From assembly GCA_902783935.1 (NCBI GenBank), contig CACZTA010000263.1:1-9433 (forward strand): a DNA stretch of 9,433 bases, in the 5' to 3' direction. This document shows positions 1 through 6,741 of this stretch, piece after piece. Origin of the DNA: an uncultured Lachnospiraceae bacterium. Lineage in GTDB: Bacteria > Bacillota > Clostridia > Lachnospirales > Lachnospiraceae. Under the pieces are notes generated by a model that searched no databases, had not been told where the DNA came from, and saw only the letters and a list, made by a program, of their open reading frames with translations. The first letter of the stretch is position 1. Every line of letters starts with the position of its first letter. A program made the position numbers and the translations under genes.

Positions 1-46
1 AGATTTCGTTGATTTTTGCGACAGCAGTTTCACTTAGACAAGCCAT
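1..46 (-). CDS. 5' end of an unidentified minus-strand gene
   Basis: An ATG at 46-44 read leftwards opens a frame that runs off the window edge and gives MACLSETAVAKINEI. It is preceded by a full AAGGAGG site (58-52) with a 5-nt gap, followed upstream by a convincing promoter, so I take it as a real gene start and not a chance frame. Only 15 residues are visible. They show no signal peptide or membrane segment, so a cytosolic protein is likely. I do not recognise the family. It is divergent from the opp operon, so it may share regulation with it, but that is inference. Confidence 0.7.
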   Translation of the reverse strand, partial: MACLSETAVAKINEI

Positions 47-202
47 AGTTTCCTCCTTGTGCTACATTTTCTCTGGCGTTGACGAAAACGCCGCAAGACT
101 GCTTCTTCATTTTTTACAGTCTTATCCTGTGACAAACAATTCTTCAGGATGCGCGAATATGAATGAACCGGAAACAGACACAGCGCATCATAAAAGAAAT
201 GT
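47..202 (-). promoter_or_regulatory. long, stem-loop-rich leader of the minus-strand gene
   Basis: If transcription starts near 202, the leader is about 156 nt. It contains four perfect inverted repeats: 183-189 with 148-154 (7 bp), 145-150 with 124-129 (6 bp), 117-123 with 95-101 (7 bp) and 87-92 with 75-80 (6 bp, GGCGTT/AACGCC). The last three abut almost without gaps. The first two share bases 148-150, so they cannot form fully together. The layout resembles a cis-regulatory RNA, but I cannot match it to a known riboswitch class, and no U-run terminator follows any of the stems. Confidence 0.4.
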
Positions 203-208
203 TGCTTT

Positions 209-238
209 ATTATACCATTAAACTGTATCGGCTGTCGT
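209..238 (-). promoter_or_regulatory. extended -10 promoter of the minus-strand gene
   Basis: Read on the minus strand, TATAAT at 214-209 is preceded by TGG (217-215), giving a perfect TGN extended -10. An 18-bp gap separates it from ACGACA (238-233), which matches four of six -35 bases. The expected start is an A near 202. Confidence 0.6.
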
Positions 239-293
239 GTGTTTTTTGCATAATTTAGCTATAATTTTTGAGCGAAGACTTGTTATTTTGGTT

Positions 294-328
294 GTGATAT
301 TCTAACTGCCAATCGTGATATTAATATC
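294..328. promoter_or_regulatory. possible operator: spaced direct repeats and a palindrome
   Basis: GTGATATT occurs at 294-301 and again at 315-322. The repeats begin 21 bp apart, two helical turns. The second copy runs into the perfect 12-bp palindrome GATATTAATATC (317-328). The block lies about 70 bp upstream of the -35 of the opp promoter and 55-120 bp behind the divergent promoter, a usual place for an activator or repressor. No regulator gene is in view, and such AT-rich repeats can occur by chance. Confidence 0.3.
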
Positions 329-400
329 GAATTAAAAGAAGCATGAGCCCGGAATAGCCGGAAATCAGCAGATACTAAAGTGATGAACCCATTATGTCGG

Positions 401-429
401 TTGACTTTATTGCGGTAAATCATTATACT
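401..429 (+). promoter_or_regulatory. SigA-type promoter of the opp operon
   Basis: TTGACT (401-406), a 17-bp spacer and TATACT (424-429) match consensus at five of six positions each with ideal spacing. The start should fall near 436, giving a 5' leader of about 64 nt before the oppB ATG. This is the best promoter in the window. Confidence 0.75.
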
Positions 430-444
430 TAATGTTTGCAAGTT

Positions 445-476
445 CAGGGAAAAGCCTGTCTTTTTTTCTTTTCCTG
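445..476 (+). promoter_or_regulatory. opp leader with two competing hairpins
   Basis: CAGG (445-448) can pair with CCTG (455-458), and seven T follow at 461-467, like a weak intrinsic terminator. Alternatively the stretch 445-454 can pair with 468-476 (CAGG-AAAAG against CTTTTCCTG, one bulged G), which places the T-run in the loop. The two folds exclude each other, as in an attenuator. The first stem is only 4 bp, so real termination would be modest at best. Confidence 0.25.
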
Positions 477-499
477 TTATTTAAAAAGGGGATCATATC

Positions 500-1411
500 A
501 TGTCCAAATATCTGGTAAAACGAATCCTTCTGGCGGTTTTATCTGTTTTCGTGATCTGTTTTATTACTTTTTTTGTCATGAATGCAGTGCCGGGAGGCCC
601 GTTTAACTCTGAAAAAGCGCTGTCGGAAGCAACGAAAGCCGCGCTTGAGAAACGCTATAATCTGGATAAGCCGGTCTATGTACAGTTCTTTCTTTATATG
701 AAGAATATCCTGCACGGTGATTTCGGTGTTTCCCTGAAAACCGGCCGTGATATCAGCGGGACGATTATGAGCTGCTTCAAAGTATCTGCAAGAATCGGCG
801 GATATGCTGCGGTTCTTGCGCTGATCGTCGGCGTTGTGCTGGGAGCGGTTGCGGCTCTCTTCAGAAATAAATGGCCGGACCGCGTCATTATCTTCCTGAC
901 GACTCTTTTTACCGCGATGCCTTCTTTTGTTTTTGCGACATTCCTTCTGATGATTTTCTGCATCAGGCTGAAACTGCTGCCTGTGTGGGACGCGTCAACT
1001 AAGTCGCTGATCCTTCCGGTTATCGCGCTGGCTGCTTATCCGACTGCCTATATCACACGTCTGACGAAGACAAGCATGCTGGATGCGCTCGGCCAGGATT
1101 ATATCCGGACTGCCCGTTCGAAAGGCGTTCCGACTGTGAAGGTGATTTTTAAGCATGCGCTCCGCAATGCGCTCATTCCCGTGATCACGTATGTCGGACC
1201 GATGCTCGCATATATCCTGACCGGATCACTTGTTGTGGAGAACATTTTTACGATCGGCGGTCTCGGACAGCAGTTCGTCAAGTCGATCAATAACCGCGAC
1301 TATCCCATGATCATGGCAACGACAATCTTTCTGGCCGTCATAATGGTGGGCATGAATCTGCTCAGTGATATTATGTATAAGATCGTCGACCCGCGCATCA
1401 AACTGGATTAA
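500..1411 (+). CDS. oppB: Oligopeptide/dipeptide ABC importer permease, OppB/DppB type
   Basis: A 303-residue integral membrane protein of normal length for the OppB/DppB family. It forms one half of the channel that passes peptides into the cytoplasm. Residues 1-30 hold the typical N-terminus (KRILLAVLSVFVICFITFF, then the short periplasmic NAVPGGPF), followed by an external domain to about 95 and five more hydrophobic segments near 98-122, 129-155, 168-186, 225-245 and 272-292. The ATPase-docking EAA loop is at 200-230 (DYIRTARSKG ... HALRNALIP). The C-terminus DPRIKLD is typical. The ATG at 500 follows a GGGG-type ribosome site at 486-491. It is the first gene of the operon, 11 nt before oppC. 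Peptide specificity is family inference; DppB or a nickel/peptide homologue cannot be excluded. Confidence 0.93.
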   Translation: MSKYLVKRILLAVLSVFVICFITFFVMNAVPGGPFNSEKALSEATKAALEKRYNLDKPVYVQFFLYMKNILHGDFGVSLKTGRDISGTIMSCFKVSARIGGYAAVLALIVGVVLGAVAALFRNKWPDRVIIFLTTLFTAMPSFVFATFLLMIFCIRLKLLPVWDASTKSLILPVIALAAYPTAYITRLTKTSMLDALGQDYIRTARSKGVPTVKVIFKHALRNALIPVITYVGPMLAYILTGSLVVENIFTIGGLGQQFVKSINNRDYPMIMATTIFLAVIMVGMNLLSDIMYKIVDPRIKLD

Positions 1412-1422
1412 GGAGAGAGAAG

Positions 1423-2496
1423 ATGACGGAGACGAATACTATGCCGAAGAAAAAAGCACTCAGCCTGCAGGTAGACCTGAGCAAATTTGAAAAAGCGACT
1501 GACGAGGAAAAAAGACAGCAGGATGTAATGAGCAAATCCACGACCTTCTTCAGGGACGGGATGAGAAAGCTCATGAAAAATCCGCTGGCTGTCGCGTCCA
1601 TTATTGTGCTTGTCCTGATAATCGGGACGATTACAGTGGCCCCGGCAGTTGTCCCCTACGGATACCAGGATATTATCAAAGTTGACGGAAAAAGAGATAA
1701 AACAGCGAAAAATCTTGAGCCGTTCAAATATTCAAAAAAAGAAATGAAGTACATGGAAAAGACCGGAGAAAAGCTGTTCCCGCATATTATGGGGACGGAT
1801 TCCATGTGCCGTGATTACTTTATAAGAGTCGTCTACGGGACAAGGATTTCACTCACAGTCGGTCTGTTTGCTTCCATCCTTGTGCTGATTATCGGTGTTC
1901 TGTACGGGTCCATATCCGGCTATGCCGGGGGAATAGTGGACCTGATTATGATGCGGATTGTGGATATCATCTATTCTCTGCCGGATATGCTGATTATTAT
2001 TCTTCTTTCGGTTGTTCTGAATGAGAGGCTGTCGGCAACGCAGAATCCGGTGATCAAGTCGCTCGGCACCAATATGGTCTCGATCTTTATTGTTTTCGGC
2101 CTTCTGTACTGGGTAGGCATGGCGAGGCTTGTGCGCGGCGAAATCCTGAAGATCAAAAGCAATGAGTATATCCTTGCGGCCAGAGCGATCGGGGCGCCTT
2201 CCGGGAAAATAATCAGGAGCCATATTATTCCGAACTGCCTGAGCGTGATTATCATCACGACGGCGCTGCAGATTCCGTCAGCAATTTTTACCGAGAGTTT
2301 CCTGTCATTTGTCGGTATGGGCGTAAAGGCACCCATGCCTTCCCTGGGATCTCTGGCAAATGCCGCCCGCGAAGGACTTCAGAGTTATCCGATGCAGCTT
2401 GTATTCCCGGCGGTTACGATCATTCTCATCGTGCTCGCGTTCAATCTGCTGGGTGACGGACTTCGGGATGCATTCGATCCGAAACTGAGGAGGTGA
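1423..2496 (+). CDS. oppC: Oligopeptide/dipeptide ABC importer permease, OppC/DppC type
   Basis: A 357-residue second channel subunit, the partner of OppB. It is longer than the usual ~300 residues. A charged cytosolic N-terminus of about 50 residues precedes the first membrane helix (52-75), and a Lys/Glu-rich external stretch (84-120) follows it. The family signature before the core reads HIMGTDSMCRDYF (121-133), with Cys where GRD-type homologues normally carry Gly. Further hydrophobic segments lie near 140-163, 175-198, 215-232, 273-297 and 325-345. The EAA loop is at 247-272 (EYILAARAIGAPSGKII ... IIPN) and the C-terminus GDGLRDAFDPKLRR is typical. AAGGAG at 1410-1415 sets the ATG at 1423. 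Its stop codon lies inside the oppD ribosome site, which suggests coupled translation. Confidence 0.93.
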   Translation: MTETNTMPKKKALSLQVDLSKFEKATDEEKRQQDVMSKSTTFFRDGMRKLMKNPLAVASIIVLVLIIGTITVAPAVVPYGYQDIIKVDGKRDKTAKNLEPFKYSKKEMKYMEKTGEKLFPHIMGTDSMCRDYFIRVVYGTRISLTVGLFASILVLIIGVLYGSISGYAGGIVDLIMMRIVDIIYSLPDMLIIILLSVVLNERLSATQNPVIKSLGTNMVSIFIVFGLLYWVGMARLVRGEILKIKSNEYILAARAIGAPSGKIIRSHIIPNCLSVIIITTALQIPSAIFTESFLSFVGMGVKAPMPSLGSLANAAREGLQSYPMQLVFPAVTIILIVLAFNLLGDGLRDAFDPKLRR

Positions 2497-2500
2497 GGAT

Positions 2501-3517
2501 ATGTCAGGCAAAGAAAAGAAAGCACCGCTCCTTGAGGTGAGAAATCTGCATACCTCCTTTAAAACAGATAAGGGAGAAGTCCGGGCAGTCAACGGGGTCA
2601 GTTTTGTCCTGGAAGAGGGCAAGACCCTCGGCATTGTGGGAGAGTCCGGGTCGGGAAAATCCGTCACGGCTTATTCGATCATGCAGATCCTTGAGCAGAA
2701 CGGAAGGATTGTAGACGGTGAGATTCTGTTTCAGGGAGAAGATATCACACACTATTCCGCAAAGCAGATGAATGTGTTCCGCGGACAGAAGTGCGCGATG
2801 ATTTTTCAGGATCCGATGACATCGCTGAATCCGGTCTATACGGTCGGAAACCAGATCGTGGAGGCAATCCGCATTCATTCGGATAAATCGGCGGCAGAGG
2901 CAAATGAAGCTGCCATCGAGATGCTGAAGCTGGTCGGGATTAATGACGCGGAGCGCCGCATAAAACAGTATCCCCACGAGCTTTCGGGAGGAATGAGGCA
3001 GAGGGTCATGATTGCGATGGCGCTTGCCTCAGAGCCGTGGATCCTGATCGCCGACGAACCGACAACCGCGCTTGACGTGACGATCCAGGCACAGATTCTG
3101 GAACTGATGCAGGATCTCCAGAAGAAGCTGAATATGGCGATTATCATTGTCACGCATGATCTCGGCGTCATTGCGCAGATGGCAGACGAGATCGTTGTCA
3201 TGTACGGCGGAAGGATCTGTGAGCGCGGAACGGCGGATGATATTTTTTACAGGCCGTGCCATGAATATACCAAAGGCCTGCTCCGCTCGATCCCGAGAGC
3301 GGACAATATGAAGGAGAAGCTTGTCCCGATCGGGGGAAATCCGATTAACCTGCTGAATCTTCCTCACGGGTGTGCATTCTGTTCACGCTGTGATGAGGCG
3401 ATGAAAATCTGCCTCGAAGAAGTGCCGGAGGAACTCAGAATTTCCGACACACATCTGGCTTCATGCTGGATGAACGTAAAGAACGGTACGTATACGGAGG
3501 TGCCCGGCGATGAGTAA
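2501..3517 (+). CDS. oppD: Oligopeptide/dipeptide ABC importer ATP-binding protein, OppD/DppD type
   Basis: A 338-residue ATPase that docks on the OppB/OppC EAA loops and powers import from the cytoplasmic face. All motifs are intact: Walker A GESGSGKS (47-54), Q-loop Gln103 ([11 protein letters not shown]), signature LSGGMRQR (161-168), Walker B ILIADEP (181-187), D-loop ALD (190-192) and switch His219. The C-terminal oligopeptide-transporter extension (from about 250) includes the HEYTKGLL motif and Cys 291, 294, 297, 304 and 322. Similar Cys sets in DppD-like proteins are reported to hold an iron-sulfur cluster. The start at 2501 is set by a perfect AGGAGGTGA (2488-2496) that contains the oppC stop codon. 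The last 8 nt overlap oppF. Confidence 0.95.
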   Translation: MSGKEKKAPLLEVRNLHTSFKTDKGEVRAVNGVSFVLEEGKTLGIVGESGSGKSVTAYSIMQILEQNGRIVDGEILFQGEDITHYSAKQMNVFRGQKCAMIFQDPMTSLNPVYTVGNQIVEAIRIHSDKSAAEANEAAIEMLKLVGINDAERRIKQYPHELSGGMRQRVMIAMALASEPWILIADEPTTALDVTIQAQILELMQDLQKKLNMAIIIVTHDLGVIAQMADEIVVMYGGRICERGTADDIFYRPCHEYTKGLLRSIPRADNMKEKLVPIGGNPINLLNLPHGCAFCSRCDEAMKICLEEVPEELRISDTHLASCWMNVKNGTYTEVPGDE

Positions 3518-4490
3518 TGAGACGAATGGAAAAAGCGGGTATCTCGTGGAAGTGGAGGATCTGAAACAGCATTTTCCTATTCGCACGGGATTTACGAAGA
3601 CAACACTCCTGAAAGCTGTCGACGGTGTGAGCTTCAAAATCAGGCCCGGGGAAACGCTTGGCCTTGTCGGTGAATCCGGTTGCGGGAAGACGACTGTCGG
3701 ACGTACCCTTCTCAGATTGTATGAACCGACAGACGGACGGATTTTCTTTGAGGGGAATGAAGTCACAAAAAGCAATATGCGGGAATACAGGAAGGAAATG
3801 CAGATGGTATTCCAGGATCCGTATTCCTCACTCGATCCGCGCATGACTGTGGAGGATATTATCGGGGAACCGCTGGATGTTCATAAACTTTACAGCACAA
3901 AGTCGGAACGCCGGGACAAGATTCTCGGCCTGATGTCACTGGTCGGTCTGAATGCGGAGCATGCTACGCGCTATGTCCACGAGTTTTCCGGCGGCCAGCG
4001 GCAGAGAATCGGCATAGCGAGAGCGCTGGCAGTTGATCCCAAGTTTATTGTGTGCGACGAACCGGTTTCCGCCCTTGATGTTTCAATTCAGGCGCAGGTT
4101 GTCAATATGTTTGAGGATCTGCAGAAGCAGCTGGGTGTGGCCTATCTGTTTATAGCGCATGACCTGCTGATTGTTCATCACATTTCAGACAAGATCGCGG
4201 TCATGTATCTGGGACGCATGGTGGAAATGGCGGATGCGGATGAACTGATGGATAATCCGATGCATCCGTATACCCAGTCACTTCTCTCTGCGGTGCCGAT
4301 CCCGGATCCGGAAACAGCGAGGAAACAGAAACGCATTATTCTCGAAGGAGATGTTCCGAGCCCGCTGAACATGCCGTCAGGCTGTGCATTCAGGACAAGA
4401 TGCCGCTATGCGACCGAACGCTGCAGTGCGGAGTGCCCGCCTTTTACGGACAGAGGAAACGGACATATGGTCGCATGCTGGGAGAAATAA
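3510..4490 (+). CDS. oppF: Oligopeptide/dipeptide ABC importer ATP-binding protein, OppF/DppF type
   Basis: A 326-residue second ATPase that should pair with OppD. Motifs: the OppF-style N-terminus ([12 protein letters not shown], 13-24), Walker A GESGCGKT (54-61), Q-loop Gln102 ([13 protein letters not shown]), signature FSGGQRQR (159-166), Walker B FIVCDEP (179-185), D-loop ALD and His217. The YSSLDPR wording after the Q-loop and the GRIFFEG strand are typical of OppF/DppF and not of OppD. The C-terminal extension carries Cys 292, 298, 305, 309 and 323, a second possible cluster site. GGAGGT at 3496-3501 sits 8 nt before the ATG, and the start overlaps the end of oppD by 8 nt, so the two are probably co-translated in equal amounts. 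Confidence 0.95.
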   Translation: MSNETNGKSGYLVEVEDLKQHFPIRTGFTKTTLLKAVDGVSFKIRPGETLGLVGESGCGKTTVGRTLLRLYEPTDGRIFFEGNEVTKSNMREYRKEMQMVFQDPYSSLDPRMTVEDIIGEPLDVHKLYSTKSERRDKILGLMSLVGLNAEHATRYVHEFSGGQRQRIGIARALAVDPKFIVCDEPVSALDVSIQAQVVNMFEDLQKQLGVAYLFIAHDLLIVHHISDKIAVMYLGRMVEMADADELMDNPMHPYTQSLLSAVPIPDPETARKQKRIILEGDVPSPLNMPSGCAFRTRCRYATERCSAECPPFTDRGNGHMVACWEK

Positions 4491-4507
4491 TGAATTGAAG
4501 TATAATA

Positions 4508-4539
4508 CATGCCGCACTCCGGAACCGGGGTGTGGTATG
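4508..4539 (+). promoter_or_regulatory. long stem-loop between oppF and the binding-protein gene
   Basis: Bases 4508-4520 pair with 4527-4539 to give a 13-bp stem with G-T pairs (4511/4536, 4514/4533 and 4518/4529) around the loop GGAACC. An A-run and not a T-run follows, so it is not an ordinary terminator. Stems here often mark processing or stability points that let the binding protein be made in excess over the channel genes. Confidence 0.5.
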
Positions 4540-4541
4540 AT
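4533..4541 (+). promoter_or_regulatory. possible internal extended -10 promoter for the binding-protein gene
   Basis: TGGTATGAT is a TGN extended -10 with five of six -10 bases. It would start a transcript near 4548, about 39 nt before the ATG at 4587. No -35 is visible at the right distance. It shares TGG plus a TATNAT hexamer with the minus-strand promoter at 217-209. It overlaps the right arm of the stem-loop. Confidence 0.3.
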
Positions 4542-4586
4542 AAAAAAAATAGGGAGAAATCCCGGAAATAATGTAAGGAGAAGGTT

Positions 4587-6644
4587 ATGAAAAAAACAGT
4601 GGCAATGATGACAGCAGCTGTGATGGTCCTGGGCCTTGCAGGATGCGGATCTTCCGGTACAACCGGCAAGACTGAGAGCACGGCAAAGAGCGAACCGGCA
4701 AAAGTTGAGTCAACTGCTCCGGCCAGTGAAGCGGCAGTTGCTGCAAGTACGGCAGAAGAAGCAGCGGGCAGTATTGTTGAAGCGGCTGCAGCAGAAAGCA
4801 CAGCCGATTCCGGCGCAGAAGCGATGGCAGAAGGATCTGAAGAACTGTATCCGACTCCGGAAGGCGTTGAACTGAAGCCGGCTTCCTATAACGAAGCAGC
4901 TCCGGACTGGACCGAGTATACAAACCTGATTGCTGAGATCAAGTCCAATATTCCGACGGATGAGCGTGTTGCAAAAATGCATCAGGCAGAAGATATCCTG
5001 ATGGCAACGGGCGCTGTCATTCCGATCTATTACTACAACGATCTTTATCTTCAGAAGACGGACGTGGAAGGGATTTACTCAAACCTTTTCGGATTTAAGT
5101 ATTTCCAGTCTGCCAAGCTTCCGAGAGATGTCCTGAAGATCAACCTTGCTTCCGAACCGGCGAAGCTGGATCCGGCGCTCAACTCTTCTGTTGACGGCGC
5201 CTGCATCATCGTCAACACATTCAGCGGCCTTTATGCGTACAATGAAGAAGGCCAGCTGGAACCGGCCTGCGCAGATCCGGAAAATCCGTATGAAGTTTCC
5301 GAAGACGGAACATCCTATACGTTCCATCTGAGAGACGGCCTCAAGTGGTCTGACGGCTCTGATGTGACCGCAAAGGATTTTGAATATGCGTGGAAGAGAG
5401 CTGCCAAGCCGGAGACCGGTGCGGATTACGGCTACCTGTTCACAGATACATTCAAAGTCGGCGCTGACGGAGAAATCGATGTTACGGCGACGGATGATTC
5501 CACCCTTGTTGCGAACCTGATGGCTCCGTGTGCATATTTCCTTGACCTTGCTGCATTCCCGGCATTCTATCCGGTCCCGCAGGCTGCTGTTGAGGCAGCG
5601 GATCCGGACGGAACAAATCCGGGTGCGTGGGCATCTGAAGCCGGCTACATCACAAACGGTGCATACACGGTTGACAGCTGGAGCCACGAAGAGTCTCTCG
5701 TTCTGAAGAAGAACGACAACTGGTTTGATGCAGACAAGGTTGAAGTCGCTGAAATCGATATGATGCTCAGTGCTGACGATACAGCCATTTTTGCAGCTTA
5801 CAACTCCGGCGACCTTGATTTTGCGGATACCGTTCCGACAAATGAAATCGAAGCAATTAAGGGAAATGACGATTTCCATGTTGTTGACAACCTCGGTACC
5901 TACTATGTGGCATTCAACGTCAACAGCCCGCTGTTCGAAGGAAAGACAGTTGAACAGGCTGCCGACATGAGAAAAGCTTTCGCAATCCTGATCGACCGTG
6001 ACTATATCATCGAGAACGTCGGACAGACAGAGCAGAAGTGCGCGACATCCTTTATTCCGGCCGGTATGGCAGACGGCAACGGCGATATCTTCAAGAAGAA
6101 CACTGACAGCTATCAGTATCCGCTTCCGGAAGAAGAAGGCTACTTCCCGGAAGAACTTCAGGACAATGCAACGGAAGAAGCGATCAGACTCCTCGAGAAC
6201 GCCGGCTATAAGTTTGATGAAGAAGGCATGCTTTCCGAAGAGACGCCGATCAGTGTTACTTACCTGACAAACGAAGGAACGGGACATGTTGCAATCGCAG
6301 AAGCGATGCAGCAGGACCTTGCAGAAGTCGGTATCGACATGAGCATCGAATCCCGCGAATGGAATGTCTTCCTCGATGAGAGAAAGCAGGGTAATTTTGA
6401 CTTCGCACGTGAAGGCTGGCTCGCTGACTACAATGACCCGGTGAACATGCTCGAGATGTGGACACCGCAGTCCGGCAACAACGACTGCCAGTTCGGCAAG
6501 TCTGCTGAAGAAGTGGCAGCTGAAATTGCCGCTGAATCTGCTGCAGCTGCTGCAGAAGCAGTCGAATCCGCCGCAGAAGCAGTTGAATCAGCTGCGGAAG
6601 TTGAATCAGTTGTCGCTGACGCAGTGGAATCTGCAGCAGAATAA
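4587..6644 (+). CDS. oppA: OppA-like peptide-binding lipoprotein with circularly permuted domain order
   Basis: A 685-residue extracellular peptide-binding lipoprotein of the SBP_bac_5/OppA family. The lipoprotein signal ends in LAGC with Cys20 as lipid anchor. Residues 21-105 are an Ala/Glu/Ser-rich linker. Residues ~107-178 (DWTEYTNLIAEIKS ... MHQAEDIL ... VIPIYYYNDLYLQK ... LFGFKYFQSAK) match what is normally the C-terminus of OppA (E. coli OppA ends with AFDKLIADTL ... VPVYYYVNARLVK). The normal N-terminal strand follows at 181-196 (DVLKINLASEPAKLDP), then the usual body: GLYAYNEEGQLEPACA, YTFHLRDGLKWSDGSDVTAKDFEYAWKR across 244-271, and AREGWLADYNDPVNMLEMW (607-625). Homology ends at GNNDCQFGK (630-638), and a 48-residue Ala/Glu/Ser tail closes the protein. 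The frame is open throughout, so no frameshift explains this. The start is set by AAGGAG (4575-4580). It is the last gene of the opp unit, 96 bp after oppF. The family call is firm; the permutation is my reading of motif order. Confidence 0.9.
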   Translation: MKKTVAMMTAAVMVLGLAGCGSSGTTGKTESTAKSEPAKVESTAPASEAAVAASTAEEAAGSIVEAAAAESTADSGAEAMAEGSEELYPTPEGVELKPASYNEAAPDWTEYTNLIAEIKSNIPTDERVAKMHQAEDILMATGAVIPIYYYNDLYLQKTDVEGIYSNLFGFKYFQSAKLPRDVLKINLASEPAKLDPALNSSVDGACIIVNTFSGLYAYNEEGQLEPACADPENPYEVSEDGTSYTFHLRDGLKWSDGSDVTAKDFEYAWKRAAKPETGADYGYLFTDTFKVGADGEIDVTATDDSTLVANLMAPCAYFLDLAAFPAFYPVPQAAVEAADPDGTNPGAWASEAGYITNGAYTVDSWSHEESLVLKKNDNWFDADKVEVAEIDMMLSADDTAIFAAYNSGDLDFADTVPTNEIEAIKGNDDFHVVDNLGTYYVAFNVNSPLFEGKTVEQAADMRKAFAILIDRDYIIENVGQTEQKCATSFIPAGMADGNGDIFKKNTDSYQYPLPEEEGYFPEELQDNATEEAIRLLENAGYKFDEEGMLSEETPISVTYLTNEGTGHVAIAEAMQQDLAEVGIDMSIESREWNVFLDERKQGNFDFAREGWLADYNDPVNMLEMWTPQSGNNDCQFGKSAEEVAAEIAAESAAAAAEAVESAAEAVESAAEVESVVADAVESAAE
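6498..6641 (+). repeat. degenerate 21-bp repeats coding for an Ala/Glu/Ser tail
   Basis: The last 48 codons of the binding protein are almost only Ala, Glu, Ser, Val. From about 6556 they repeat in 21-bp steps coding for AEAVESA, AEAVESA, AEVESVV and ADAVESA. Synonymous codons differ between copies, so the protein period is kept while the DNA has drifted. A seven-residue period fits a helical or coiled-coil tail. Confidence 0.65.
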
Positions 6645-6673
6645 ACTGAAGGAAAGAAAACGGAATAATACTG

Positions 6674-6701
6674 GCCGCCGTACGGAAGTGCGGCGGCTTT
6701 T
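6674..6701 (+). terminator. intrinsic terminator of the opp operon
   Basis: A 10-bp GC-rich stem (6674-6683 with 6688-6697, one T-G pair) closes on a GGAA tetraloop of the stable GNRA type and is followed by TTTT. It lies 29 nt after the binding-protein stop and should end the opp transcript. Confidence 0.85.
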
Positions 6702-6741
6702 CTGAACGGCACTTTTTCGGTGATTGAAAGGAGAACTGCAG

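Noticed and set aside
9..221. 70-codon plus-strand frame over the left end
   Set aside because: It starts at TTG without a ribosome site, runs through the minus-strand gene start, promoter and leader stems, and its product looks like no protein.
260..265. TATAAT as an alternative opp promoter
   Set aside because: No acceptable -35 at 16-18 bp (only weak TGTGTT), and the site at 401-429 is far better. A minor start cannot be fully excluded.
4501..4506. TATAAT after oppF as promoter
   Set aside because: The matching -35 position lies in the oppF end and reads about CTGGGA, with no TGN extension.
5079..6287. 402-codon antisense frame over the OppA-like gene
   Set aside because: The sense frame is certain. 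The antisense product is Cys/Arg-rich with no recognisable domain, and I see no promoter or ribosome site; codon bias of the sense gene explains it.
6556..6641. CRISPR-like or regulatory tandem repeat
   Set aside because: The 21-bp units are degenerate, in frame, without spacers and best explained as coding for a repetitive protein tail.
4587..6644. Frameshift, assembly join or tandem domain duplication as the cause of the odd OppA order
   Set aside because: One uninterrupted frame with uniform codon style covers the gene, and the displaced segment occurs once only, so simple duplication or frameshift does not fit. A misassembly that stayed in frame with short joints is unlikely.
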